Of a stretch of 64,000 bases of DNA, positions 18,412 to 29,385 are shown piece by piece; within the stretch, counting starts at the first letter, position 1, and every line of letters starts with the position of its first letter. Source of the stretch: Anaeramoeba flamelloides (lineage: Eukaryota > Metamonada > Anaeramoebidae); NCBI GenBank assembly GCA_027625915.1, contig JANTQA010000076.1, forward strand, positions 3,163,501-3,227,500. Direction: 5' to 3'. A model generated the notes under the pieces. It saw only the letters and a program-made list of their open reading frames with translations. It had not been told where the DNA came from and did no database searches. The position numbers and the translations under genes were made by a program.

Positions 18412-21400
18412 TTAGGAGATGGAAAAGTGTTCAATGACCCCCTTAGAAGAACCAGTTGTAATACCCTCACTCTTACTCCAGGACAAATCTTGTATTGAAG
18501 ATAATTTATCAAAAAGTTTTAACTCTTTTATGGCCTCCCAATTTTTTGATTCAACTATCTGCACAGTATCAAGGTTGCCTATACATAAATGAGAACCTGT
18601 TTGGTCAAAATCGATTGAAGTTTTTGATTGATTATTCTTTTCAACATTTCCAAAAGTTTTCAGAACTCTTTGTTCCCTGAGATCCCAGATATTTACTTGA
18701 GAATCACTTGTCACCGATCCAAGATGTATACCATAATTTGAGCTAATAATTTGATTGATTTGAGTTTCATTATTATTTGAAAGTGTGAGCGCAATTTGTT
18801 CTGATCGAACATCCCAAAGATGAATCTCACCTTGCTGGGTGCCAAACAAAAACAGAATTCCATCAGGGTGGATGCAACTCGAAGTTATTTGATTGCTGTT
18901 ATCATTAATGTGATTTGAAAATATTTTTTGTGTTTCAAGGTCTAATAACTGGAACATATTGTTTTTTGAATAAGTAAGCAGTGTTTGTTTGTCTGGATGC
19001 AAGCTCATCCCCATTATGGAAGAAGGATTTGAAACCTGCTTTTTGAAATTTGATTCACAGACAGTTGGCTGTTTAACTGATTTGTCAATATTATAATTAT
19101 AGCATTCAACGGAACCTTGGGTAGTCCCAAGAAGGAAAAGAGAATTCGTAGGGTGCACAAGTAAGCAATTATTTTCTGATTTCTTCTTTGTTATTGCAAG
19201 GATACGGGAACTTGAATAATCACTTACACTCGCTTTCCCCTCATTTCCTAAACTGATGACTATATTTGGTATATTCTCGATCGTGCCCAAAGATTTGATG
19301 CTATGCTCTCCCTCCCCAAGTGCATTCTTGTTGATATATTTCTGTTTGAACTGTTTAACTTTTGGTAATTCAATGCGGTTTTTTCTAAGATTTGATCTCA
19401 TTTTTTTTCTTTCTGTCGATAATCTAATTAATAATTGTAAAATTGGAAAATAAAAAAATTGTTCAGAAATAATTAATTGTTTGTGAAAAGTTTAAATAAA
19501 TTAATATTAAAAATAAAAAAGCAATTAATAATTTCTTTTTTTTATTGTATTTATCTTTAGGGATATTTTTAAATTTTTATAATATTTATATTAATGAATA
19601 ATTTTTTTTTTTTAAAAAAAGAGATTAAATAAATATCCTATTACAGCCGTTAGGTTTTTTTTAATTTTAGAATTCAACTGAAAAATTCAAAAATTTTCTT
19701 TTTATTTCTCAAATTAAAAAAAAAGCCGTTAGGTTTTCTTGAGTTTTCTGTTTATTTGTAAAATCAATAGATTTTCTCAAATTAAAAAAAACCTCAAGAA
19801 AACTAAGGCACTTGACGGACACTTTTCGTCCGGCTTTTAATTATTTTTGTTTTAATTGGAAAATCGATATATTTTCGAAACAAAACAAGAATTAAAAGAA
19901 AATTTCAAAAATTTTCTTTTTATTTCATAAATTAAAAAAAAACTAGGTACTCTACGGCACTTGACAAAACTCTGCGGCACTTGACTAATTTCTCAATTTT
20001 TGTTTTCAAATTTTCAAGAAAAAATCAGTATTTTCTTGATCATAATAATAAATGATAAAATAAATAATGAGTTTTTCTTTTGAATAATATCAAAGACGTC
20101 ACCTTTCTGTGTAGTTCATTCGGAACTAATATTTTAGATCTTGAGAAAACTACATTGTATATTACCCAACTCTTGGCACCGCGTTAAAAGGAGTTTATTC
20201 CGATTCATATGCAGAAGTATTGAATTTAAAAGTTTTTTGTTTGTGACAAATTTTTGAAAATAACATTTTCTTGTTTTCCAGGTACTTTTACTTTTTTTTG
20301 TGTTGATACACTAAATTTCATAATAAATGGCCCAAGTTTGTTTAATTTATTTTAATTCTGATTTTTGAAAATTTTGATTTCTTTATTAAAGTTCCGAAAC
20401 AATTCAAAAAACAACCTTTTTATTTTTTTCCTTTTTTTCCATGGCTGAAATTTTAATATATTGGGAAGAAGAGTTGCAAAGGAAAAAGATCAAGTGGTTA
20501 CTTGCTAATACCGGAGATAATGAAACACAAAAGTATGCGTAACTTGAAAACAAAATCTAAATGGCAAAGACAAAAAATTATCAAAGGATTAAAGCAAACG
20601 AGATTCAAACACGAAAAGAAAAACAATGAAAATAATTAAACAACTAGCTTCCCAAAATGAATAATTAGGATCAATTATTAATTATCAAATTAAACTAAAT
20701 TAACCCAAAGTATAGTGACTTTGATTTTTGGATGTTCTTAATTTAATCAAGTATTGGTTTGTTTTTTTTTGATTTTTTGCCAATTTCTTCTTATAAACTC
20801 CTTTTAAAATTTCTTTCTTTCTTTTTCTTTTTCTTTTTTCCTTTTTTCCTTTTTTCTTTTTTTCTTTTCAATTTTTTGTTTTTGCTTTTTAAACAAAAAA
20901 AAATTGGGGGTGTGTATGACTTTCCCTTGAATAATCGTGAAATTCATGATTTAAAGCTTAAATCCCTTTTGAGGAAATTTAAGTAAAAGGGTATTTAGAG
21001 TGTAAATTACACTTCTTCAATAATAATAATAATAATAATAATAAACAACCCTTTTGAAAAATTCATTAAAAATACAATTTTTTCATCTTTCTCTTTTGTA
21101 CCATTTGAAAACAAAAATTTTTCTTTCAAAAAGCAATTAAGGTTCTAGTAATTTACCGTGGATTTGCTCCATACTTCAATGAGTGACTTGAAACCAAAAA
21201 AGGGTATTATGAAATTGTCCCGTCTTTTGATTGACAAAATTCAAATAAACAAAAAAACAAATCCAGTATCTTATTAACAAAAAATTCGATAAACAAAAAA
21301 AAAAGTTTAAAAGTATCAATGAAAAATTCAAATAACAAAATAAAAAATTTTGAGATCATCTCATTATCAAAAAATTCGATTAAAAAAAAAAATTTGAGAG

Positions 21401-24400
21401 GATCTATGGCAAAAATTTCAATTGAAAAAAAAAGTTTAAAAAGCATTCTCAATTCAAAACAATCAAAATTTAAAAAAAAAATTCATCTTTTCTCATTTTC
21501 TAATTTCCAAAGGGTTAAATTTCTTCAATTTAGAAAAAAATTTTTTTCTAAAAGTACACAATCAATTTAATTTGATTTAACCTAATATGTGGTTATATTG
21601 TAACTACCCTCTATATTTGACAGACTAAGGATTTTGTAACATTCTTGAGAAAATAAGAACTCATTTGATAATAGTAAAAAATGAATAAAAAAAAAACTTT
21701 GTGATCTCAAAAAGCGCCAAAGAGTGACACTTCAAAATTAACACAATTGTTTTCAAAACGATATTTCTAACCATTTAAATTGGAAATTGAGTGTCTCTCT
21801 TTGGCGCTCTTTTCTAAAAATGACCTCATTTTTGATTGTTGATTTTTGGAGATCGATCAGACTTCACAGGTTGGTTAGTTTTTGATTGGTATTAGGCACT
21901 CATTAAAATTACAAATTTTTTTTTTTCATTTCAGAAAAAAAAATTTCACTTTAATGACTCGACCCTTAAATTCATTTTTTTTTTTTTTTTTTATTCTCTA
22001 AACAAAAATTTGTTGGTTAAAATCAATGTACATTTTGCAAATAATTTTTGTTACTTTGATCAGAAATTAAGATTTTTTAATATATATTTTAAGTTGAAAA
22101 ATGTGTTCGAATAATGAAATATTGTTTCAAAAATTGAGGAAACCACAATTCATAATTTTTATTTTTATTAATTAAGATAATTCATTAATCTTTAAAAAAT
22201 CAGTTTGCTCCACGTTTAGTATATTGCTAGACTCAGTGTGACCACTGGTTTTTTTCATTATTAGCAAATTGGAAATTTTGATAGTTTTGTTAAATAATTT
22301 AAAGTTGTTTTTTGATAAAAAAAAATTCTTTTACTCTCAAATTTATTTTCACCAATTTTGATAAAATATCAATAAACAAATATTGAGTTTGTTAAAGTTT
22401 AAAATTGATTTTGCATTTTGTATTTTATTTTTTTTAATTGAAGAATCAAAAGTTCAGTTAATTTTATTTTTGATAATCTTTTTTATCGGGTTCTTGCCCT
22501 TCCTGTGAATTATGGGGAAAGTATCTTCAAGTTTTGTTGAGTGCTATTTTTTCTTAAATTCAAAAGAATTGAGTGAAATCTCTTTGATTTTACTCAATTC
22601 TTTTAAATTCTGTGAAGTGTTCTATGTTTTCTTGAGGTTTTCTATTTTATTTGAAAAATCTATTGATTTTCATTAGTTTTTTTTGAGTTTTCTATTTATT
22701 TGTGAACACGATCATGAAAAAATTTTTTCATAAAAAAATTAAATATTTGCTAATTTTACCCTTTTTAATAACTTCAATTAGAATAAAGACTAATAAAGGA
22801 TCTTTGATCAAAAAATATTTTGTAATTTAAATTGGAAAATCCAATTTTCCAGGTTCTATTAATATTTTTTTTCAATTTAATAGTAAAAAATTTGAAAACT
22901 TTTTTGTTCACAGATAAGAGGCAATTTTATTATATTTTAATAGTATTTTAAATCTGATGAATATCTTTCAAATAGGGAATCAATCATTTTAACTATTAAA
23001 GAATTATTTGTTCTTTTGAATTGGAAAAAATATTTTTTCTTTGATTTTCCGTTCGGTTTTCCAGAATTTAAAAGAATAGAGTAAAATCAAGGATTTTACT
23101 CAATTCTTTTGAATTTTGGAAAACCGCCGTTAGCTTTTTTTTTATTTAAGAAATAAAAAAAAGCTAGGCACTCTACGGACACTTCCGTTAGGTTTTTTTT
23201 AATTTTTGTAATAAACAGAAAATTTTTGAAATTTTCGGTTTATTTCAAAAGGTAAAAAAAACCTAGGACACTCTCAATATTTATCATCAGTTATTTTTTT
23301 TCTGTGTTTGAGTTTTTTTAAATGAGTAGAGTGTTTTCAAAACTATTTGTTATTATCTATTCAAAAAATATAACTAAAGTTGAGTTTAAAGAAAATTCGT
23401 TGTCACATCATTTTAATTTTTTTTTACTCCAAAATAGACCTTTTTTTCTAGACTAGAGACTTTTCAAAATCGTAGTACTATTAACAACAATAAATACAAC
23501 AGCCTCAAGATTTTTTAGGACTGGAATATTGATTATATTGTGAATAAACTTTATTAACAAGGGTGAAATGATAATTGAAATTGTAGTTTTGTCTAACTTT
23601 TTTTTTCAATTTTATTTTTTCATACTAGTGAAGTGTTCGAGGTTTTTTTGAGGTTTTCTTTTTTATTTGCAAGTGTTCTAGGTTTTTTTTACTTTTTGAA
23701 ATAAACCGAAAATTTATTAAAATTTTCTGTTCATTTCAAAAATTAAAAAAAACCTAACGAAAATCGATAGATTTCACAAAGAAACAGAAAACCGCAAGAA
23801 AAGCTAACTTCGTTTTTTTTTAATTTTTTAAATAAACCGAAAATTTATTAAATTTTCCTTTTATTTTTTTTCCATTAAAGAAAAGCTAACACAGTTTCCC
23901 AGAATTCAAAAGAATTGAGTAAAATCAAAGAGATTTCACTCAATTCTTTTAAATTCTGGAAAAGCTAACGGCTGTTTTCTTGAGTTTTTTTTGTTTTATT
24001 TGTTAAGTGTTCTAGGTTTTTTTGAGGTTTTCTATTTTATTAGGAAAATCTATTGATTTTCGAAGGGGTTTTTTAGGTTTTCTATTTATTTGTGAAGTGT
24101 TCTAGGTTTTTTTGAGGTTTTCTATTTAATTAGGAAAATCTATTGATTTTACAAATAAACAGAAAACTCAAGAAAAGCTAACGGCGTTTTTTTTTTACTT
24201 TTTGAAATAAACCGAAATTTAAAATTTCTTAAATTTTCTATTCATTTCAAAAATTAAAAATAACCTAACGGAAAATCAAAAAAAAATCTTTTTTTCAATT
24301 TATATCAAAAAATAATTCCATAATAGTCAAAATAATTGATTATCCATTTGATCGATATTTATTAAATTTGAAATACTTTTAAAATATGATTATAACCTCT

Positions 24401-26570
24401 TAACTGTGTTAAAAAAAAAAATATTTCATAAAATTTTTTACTATTAAATTAGAACAAAAGCTTAATAGAAATTGGATTTTCTAACTTAAATTGTAAAATA
24501 TCTTTAAAAATATTTTTTTAATCCAAGATCTTTTATTAACTACTAGTGTTTATTATAAATTGAAGTTATCAAAAAGTGAAAAATTAGCAAATGTTTAATT
24601 TTTTTTTGAAAAAATTTTTTTAGTGATCATTTAAATTTTTTTTTAGTTCCGTAATTCATATTCGGCAAAAATATTACCTAAAAAGATGACTGATCTTTTA
24701 ATTTAAGCAAAAATATCGATTTTGGAATTTCAAACAAAAAAAGTATTATGGAATTTCTGTCACATAATTCATTTTATGTAAAAAGATTACGCAAAAACCC
24801 TGTTAAAAACATCAATACCGGGTAACTTGTATGTGATTTCTTTCATATTAAGTTTTAAAAAATATAACAAAACATTGTGATTTTTTTTTCCTATTTTGAA
24901 TTTGGGTGTGACCAAATTTTTGGAATGGATTTTTAAACAATTTAATTTTTTTGCTACTAATCTACATTTTTGAGACAAATTTAAGAACGATATTTTGCAA
25001 CGTTAAAGTTTTAATATTGATTGTTAGACCTTTAAATTAATTCGAAACGGAGTTTTTTTTCTAAAATTGTAACATTTTTTACTAATACAAAAATCATTTT
25101 TCATTGATTAGCATCAACTTTTTAATTCTTGACTAATCGAATTTTTAGAGACATTTGAACAATAGGAGCACTAATACAGTTCACCTTCAATAACACACAA
25201 CTTTAATTTTAGACTTCTACGTGGTAGGAGCAAATTCCTTATAACATAAAATTAATTCAAAAATCAAAAATTAATTCCAAATTCCAACAAATCGATTGTT
25301 TCAACCAAGAAAGAAATTATAAAGTCTAAAATAAGGTTTTGCATTGTGTTGGTTCTTAATGTACGAAAGTTTGGTTTGAATTGAACACCACTTATGTTTT
25401 TTTTCAAATATTGACTGAAAACGAAAAGATGGTGTTCAATAAAAAATTGGAGTTGAATAGCCTTTTTCAAAAAGTTTAACTAAAAAGTTTTGAGATCAAC
25501 ACTTAGTTCAGTCAACAATCTTAACTTTACCCACTTTCAGTCTAACATTAAAAAAAAAGTAAAGCTTATATTTATTTAAAATGATTAACTTACTTTCACT
25601 CGAATTCAAATCTTATTGATTCTTTGCATTTTAAACAAAAGATTACTAAATAAGAAAAATTACAAGAATTTGGAAAGACAGAATAGAAGAAGCATTGCTG
25701 GTTTGTTGAAAATTTTTCAAGGAAAACCGAACCTGAAGAATAATTTTTTTGTTTGTTTGTTTGTTTGTTTTCTGATTGTTTGTTTGAAATTTTTTTGTTT
25801 GTTTTCTGATTGAAAGAGAAAAGAAACGTTAAGGATCTTGTTTTAAAGAAAAACGAAAAAGTACCTTTTTGAAAGTGTCACTATCTTTTCGATTCTTCCC
25901 TTAGGGATTTGGTTTGACTGTTCATTTTTTTGAAGCTCAATTTCCATTTGTTTTTCAATAGATTTTTGAATTTCTTGTTGTGTGGATTTTTTTTTGTTTT
26001 TTTTTTGGATCGGTTTTTCAGGCAATTGATATTTTGATAATGCTTCACGTGCTTCGTCTCTCTCAGTTATTAAGCGAGCAATGACTCTACACGCTGCGTC
26101 ATATTCATATAAAGTTTTTGCTAATTCTTCTCGATTCTTTGTTTTTTTTTTGATTTGTGTTGTTTTTTGATTAGTTGTGATTATGCAACCAAAATTAGAA
26201 GAAACAAAAAAAAGTAAAACAGAAATTGAAAAGAAGTTGATGACAAAAAATTTAAAAAAGAAGGTGATTTTAAGAGTAAGGCTACTTTTTGAAGTGATTT
26301 TTTCAGTTCAAAACATTCAATAATTACAGAGTCCCATTCGGTTTGAAGAATTTCTACAAATTGTGGAATTGAGGTTAATTTGGGATTAATTGGGTTTGAT
26401 GTTTTGGGTACCTTAATTGAAACAAGATCTTCTTTTTCTAAGCTTTCTTGAGTAACTGGACATGATCCTTTAGATTCAATATATTTTTCAATTAACTTTC
26501 TTTCGAATATATACCCACTTTTTGTAATAACAGGATCTTTTGCTGGTTCTCCAGATAATGAACAAAACAT
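18412..26570 (-). CDS. PRPF19: PRP19 (U-box E3 ligase and WD40 splicing factor), three exons
   Basis: PRP19 is the core of the NineTeen/Prp19 complex, a U-box ubiquitin ligase that activates the spliceosome. Exons: 26286-26570, 25865-26136 and 18412-19423, giving 522 residues (human protein 504). Exon 1 starts MFCSLSGEPAKDPVITKSG and carries the U-box (YIFERKLIEKYI, CPVTQESL) followed by IPQFVEILQTEWDSVI. Exon 2 has the family hallmark YEYDAACRVIARL in the coiled-coil tetramerisation region. Exon 3 begins LSTERKK (compare LTTERKK in human) and contains the C-terminal WD40 repeats. Junction phases agree (0, then 2). I start at 26570: an in-frame ATG at 26615 would add a hydrophobic stretch not seen in the family. 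Intron donors are GTAGCC and GTACTT; acceptors are CAAAG and AATTAG. The stop is TAA. Confidence 0.93.
19640..20000. repeat. Palindromic-module array (family P) in PRP19 intron
   Basis: Repeated arms of the P2 and P3 modules (CCGTTAGGTTTTTTTTAA, AAAATTTTCTTTTTATTTC, TTCTTGAGTTTTCTG) are joined by linkers GGCACTTGACGGACACTT and TACTCTACGGCACTTGAC. Arms on both strands lie next to each other, so single strands could fold. Confidence 0.65.
20925..21018 (+). repeat. Interspersed repeat F, copy 1
   Basis: It runs from ATAATCGTGAAATTCATG through GCTTAAATC to GAGTGTAAATTACACTTC. A diverged copy lies in inverted orientation at 37484-37580. The end GTGTAAATTACAC is itself a perfect 13-bp palindrome. 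Confidence 0.6.
21130..21812 (+). repeat. Interspersed repeat E, copy B (in PRP19 intron 2)
   Basis: Reverse-complement partner of copy A (17345-18190). At its right end AAAGCGCCAAAGAGTGACAC and AGTGTCTCTCTTTGGCGC (21711-21807) can pair as a stem around a loop of about 60 nt; copy A keeps a weaker version of this stem (AAAGAGGACATTC with GAAGTGTAGTCCTTT). No protein relationship was seen. Confidence 0.8.
22500..22700. repeat. Palindromic module P1 with P3 arm
   Basis: A near-palindrome at about 22555-22612: AAAAGAATTGAGTGAAATC faces GATTTTACTCAATTCTTTT. It is followed by a P3-type arm (TTGAGGTTTTCTATTTTATT with AAAATCTATTGATTTTC). Confidence 0.65.
23054..23126. repeat. P1 palindrome, 73 bp, 3-nt loop
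   Basis: CGGTTTTCCAGAATTTAAAA and a GAATAGAGTAAAATC continuation pair with GATTTTACTCAATTC and TTTTGAATTTTGGAAAACCG around AAG. The arms have only a few mismatches. It is the best-preserved P1 copy and ends in CCG, next to the CCGTTAG linker. Confidence 0.9.
23127..23280. repeat. P2 palindrome with CCGTTAG and CTCTACGG linkers
   Basis: The linker CTAGGCACTCTACGGACACT is followed by CCGTTAGGTTTTTTTTAA and an AATAAACAGAAAAT arm, which pairs with ATTTTCGGTTTATT and TAAAAAAAACCTAG. It directly follows the P1 copy, so modules are chained. Confidence 0.8.
23640..24290. repeat. Chained array of P1, P2 and P3 palindromes
   Basis: At least five arms in alternation: P2 (about 23680-23760 and 23805-23870), P1 (about 23888-23962, CCAGAATTCAAAAGAATTG facing CAATTCTTTTAAATTCTGG), then P3 copies (24000-24180; TCTATTGATTTTACAAATAA beside CAGAAAACTCAAGAAAAGC) and P2 again (24181-24270). 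CTAACGG and CCGTTAG-like junctions separate them. Confidence 0.75.
26137..26285 (-). other. 149-bp PRP19 intron 1
   Basis: Donor AAA|GTAGCC at 26285 and acceptor CAAAG|AATCGA at 26137, phase 0. It joins ...LKKSLQK to NREELAKTLYEYDAAC, matching the family. No other AG is available in the stretch, which supports the acceptor. Confidence 0.85.
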
Positions 26571-26944
26571 TAATAACAAAAATAAAATAAATAAAGGTAA
26601 AAAAATGATAATCAAAAAGTAATTGATTATTGTATTCTAATATTAGCTGAAATCGGGGTGGTATTAGTATTTTCAAATTGTCATAGTTTGTTTCAATAAT
26701 ATTCAATCAGTAATTAAATTATTCCAAAGTTTTGATAAAAACATATATTTTTTCTTGCAAATAAATATATTTAAGGTCAACAAACACTAAAGAGTGAAAA
26801 ACGATTGTCTTGTGTTAGTGTACCGATTGTTGTTCTTTTGTTTCTTTATTGATTATCTTGAGCTTTGTAGGAATATGTAACAATTTGTTAGAAAATGAAA
26901 TTGTTCATATTTTTTCAAAATCGGAATTGAAGGGCGCAAGAATA

Positions 26945-27144
26945 CTGCCTATTCCATTTTTCAGACATAAAATTTCAAGAATATTTAAGGTACAAAAAAA
27001 TTCACAAATTAAAGCACAAAATTCAAATTCTAGTAAAATAATTTGTATAAAAAAAAATGTGCTTTAATTTTGTGCCTTAATATAAGATTGTTTTTGTGTG
27101 GTAATTTTCGTTCAAAGTTTGTGTCCTAAAAAAGGGACTGGGCC
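26945..27144. mobile_element. TA-flanked MITE, family CAGTCAGTTCC, diverged copy
   Basis: A 200-bp inverted-repeat element aligned to the intact copy at 30280. Recognisable parts are TATTCCATTTTTCAGACAT, AAATTAAAGCACAAAATTC, TAGTAAAATAATTTGT and GTTCAAAGTTTGTGTCCTAA. The termini are decayed. Confidence 0.7.
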
Positions 27145-29109
27145 TAATAGTTTGTTGATTTACAGTTGTTTTAAAAAAATTCTTTATTTTTTTAAAAACT
27201 TTTTTGGAAATTTTTAATTTTGCTAGAAATCAAAATCGAGAAAAATTTAGAAAATCATTAAAGTTTTCTGTTTAAAAAAAGTTGGGAATCAAACTTTACA
27301 TTTAAAAACGAGATTGGGATGGGAAATAAAGCATCTTTTTTTAAAAAAAGTTTTCACTTCTTTTAATTGAAAAACCTTTCAAACAAAATGTCCTGGTTTT
27401 ATTAAGGAAGTAGTTACATTTTATCATTTTGAGAAATCTTTTCTTTTGATATCCCCAATGTACAAAAGATTTTTTTAAGAGTAACAAGATATTGAAACTT
27501 TGACATTTAAATACCATTATTCCACAGCTCTATAATGAAAAGAAAACAAACTTAAATCAAAACAGAATTGACATTGTAATTTTTTTTGAACATTTTTTGA
27601 TTCAATTTTTGTTTTTATTGAATTTATCTTTTGGATCTAGAAATATCATTAGGGGAGAATACTTGAAATTATTCAAACAGTAAAACAAAAAATAGATAAA
27701 AATGAGACTTGTATTTTAAACAAATCTTTTCATTAAGAAAACCAAACCTGAAAAATCAACTTTTCAAATAAAATTTTTGAAATCAAAAATGAAAAAAAAA
27801 AAAAAAATTGACTAAAGTCTTATTTCGAATATTTGTTCTTCTTCATCTTCTTAATTTTTTTGAAAATAAAAAAAGTTATTTCCTTGAATTACTTGCCTTA
27901 TTATTATTTATTATTTAAAAAATCTATTTTTCTACAAATTTTCTTTTAAAATACATTTTTACAAGTATTTTTACCAAACAAAGCCAAAAGAAAGATTATT
28001 ATTTCATAGATTAAAGTAAAGGAAATGAATTATCAAAATCAAAAAACAGTTAGAAATGATTCGGCCCAAATAAAAAGAAAAATCGAGAAAAAAATTTCAA
28101 TCAAGAATTTGAAATTATTGTGACTTCTCAATTTAATTGAAAAATAACATTTTTCTAATCAAATGAAACTAATCAAATAAATCTTTTTTTCCCAAGATGA
28201 ATTAAAAAAATATCCTATTACAAAAAAATGTAATAGAATTAGATAAATGAAATAACAATAAGAGTTTTAAAAACATTATGGAAATTGTTAGAAATTGGAA
28301 GTAATTTATTAATCAAAAAAAAAATTGAAACAAAAGTTTTTCCATTTAGAATTAAATTAAAAAAAATTAAAAAGAAGTAATTTTATCAAATTTTAAACAC
28401 ATCAAGAAATAAATGATTTTTATTGATTTTTTTTTTTGTTCAATTTTTTTATTATGTTGCTTTTCATTTTTTAATTTGGTCTGAAAAAAATATTATACTA
28501 GGATATATTCAACTCTAGATTTATTAAATTATTAATGTATGTATTTAATGAATTAGTTGAATAATTTAGTTTTATCTAAATTGTTACAACTCAAAATTTG
28601 AAAAAAAGAACGACTCTACTAAAAAAGAAAGCTTTAATAGAGATTTTTAATTTCGTCTCATTTTCACCATTTAATAAAATTCAAAATTCCCAAAAAAGTT
28701 TAAAAGGAATAACGATGTTTTTATAAAAATGACATAACCTATTATTATTACATCCACCAATTCACATTTTTGAAATAAAAAGTATAATTTCATTTTTGAA
28801 CAAATATTTATCAATTCCTAAGAAGATAAATATCAACCAGATTATAAACCAAAATAACATGTAACCACCCCTAACACATTATTATTATTATTTTTTTTTT
28901 TCATTATTCAAGGATTATAAATGTTAAGTATGAATCTGGTAAGGAGGAAAATATTTTTTTTTGGTATTGAAAAAAAATATTTGTTATTTTGATATTTATT
29001 TTATACCAAATAAAAAATTCTATACAAGTGAATTATACTTGATCTCCAAAAAAAAAGATTGTAAACTAGGATATTTTATTTAAAAAAAATTTCAAACTCT
29101 AATTTTGAC

Positions 29110-29385
29110 TGTTATGGTTTTTATTTTGAAGTGTCGAAAATGTTGGGAACTTTTTGAGATCCCATTTTTTTTTTTTTTTCCATATTTCTCATTTCCAAAT
29201 AAGTTATTTTTTTTCTGATAAAATATAACAATTTCCTTACTTTATCAAATTTAGAGGGTTACTAAAGAACCAGAAATCAGATTAAGTCGAATCAAATTGA
29301 TTGCAAACTTCAAGAAAGCAATTTGTTACAAATGAGAGAAATTTAAGCATTTGGAAATAGAAAATATAAAAAGATGAAAACTTTT
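29110..29385 (-). repeat. Interspersed repeat E, partial copy C
   Basis: Same orientation as copy A. Matching landmarks are TTTTGAAGTGTC, CTTTTTGAGATC, GATTAAGTCGAATCAAATTG and ATTTGGAAAT. It covers only the end of the element that carries the stem; the rest is missing or unrecognisable. Confidence 0.5.

Larger units (their letters stand above)
19424..25864 (-). other. 6441-bp PRP19 intron 2
   Basis: The donor is AAAAG|GTACTT (25865/25864) and the acceptor ATTAATTAG|ATTATC (19424/19423). Joining them preserves phase 2 and restores the family motif LSTERKK. A nearer acceptor (GACAG) gives the wrong frame. The intron holds palindromic arrays (19640-20000, 22500-22700, 23040-24290), repeat E copy B and homopolymer tracts. 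A short frame at 20442-20537 starting MAEILIYWEEELQRKK has no recognised relative. No other gene was recognised inside. Confidence 0.88.

Noticed and set aside
19402-19423. GACAG as the 3' splice site of PRP19 intron 2
   Set aside because: It puts the exon out of phase with the donor. The AATTAG site 11 bases earlier keeps the frame and adds the conserved LST.
22500-24290. CRISPR-like or telomeric array (regular repeats, CCGTTAG motif)
   Set aside because: Spacing is irregular, modules are palindromes of different kinds, and the motif is a linker rather than a tandem telomere unit; the genome is eukaryotic.
26181-26615. A 144-residue membrane-anchored U-box protein (hydrophobic ends)
   Set aside because: The hydrophobic start is 5' leader in frame before the family-matching ATG at 26570, and the hydrophobic end is read-through into the 149-bp intron. 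The gene is PRP19.
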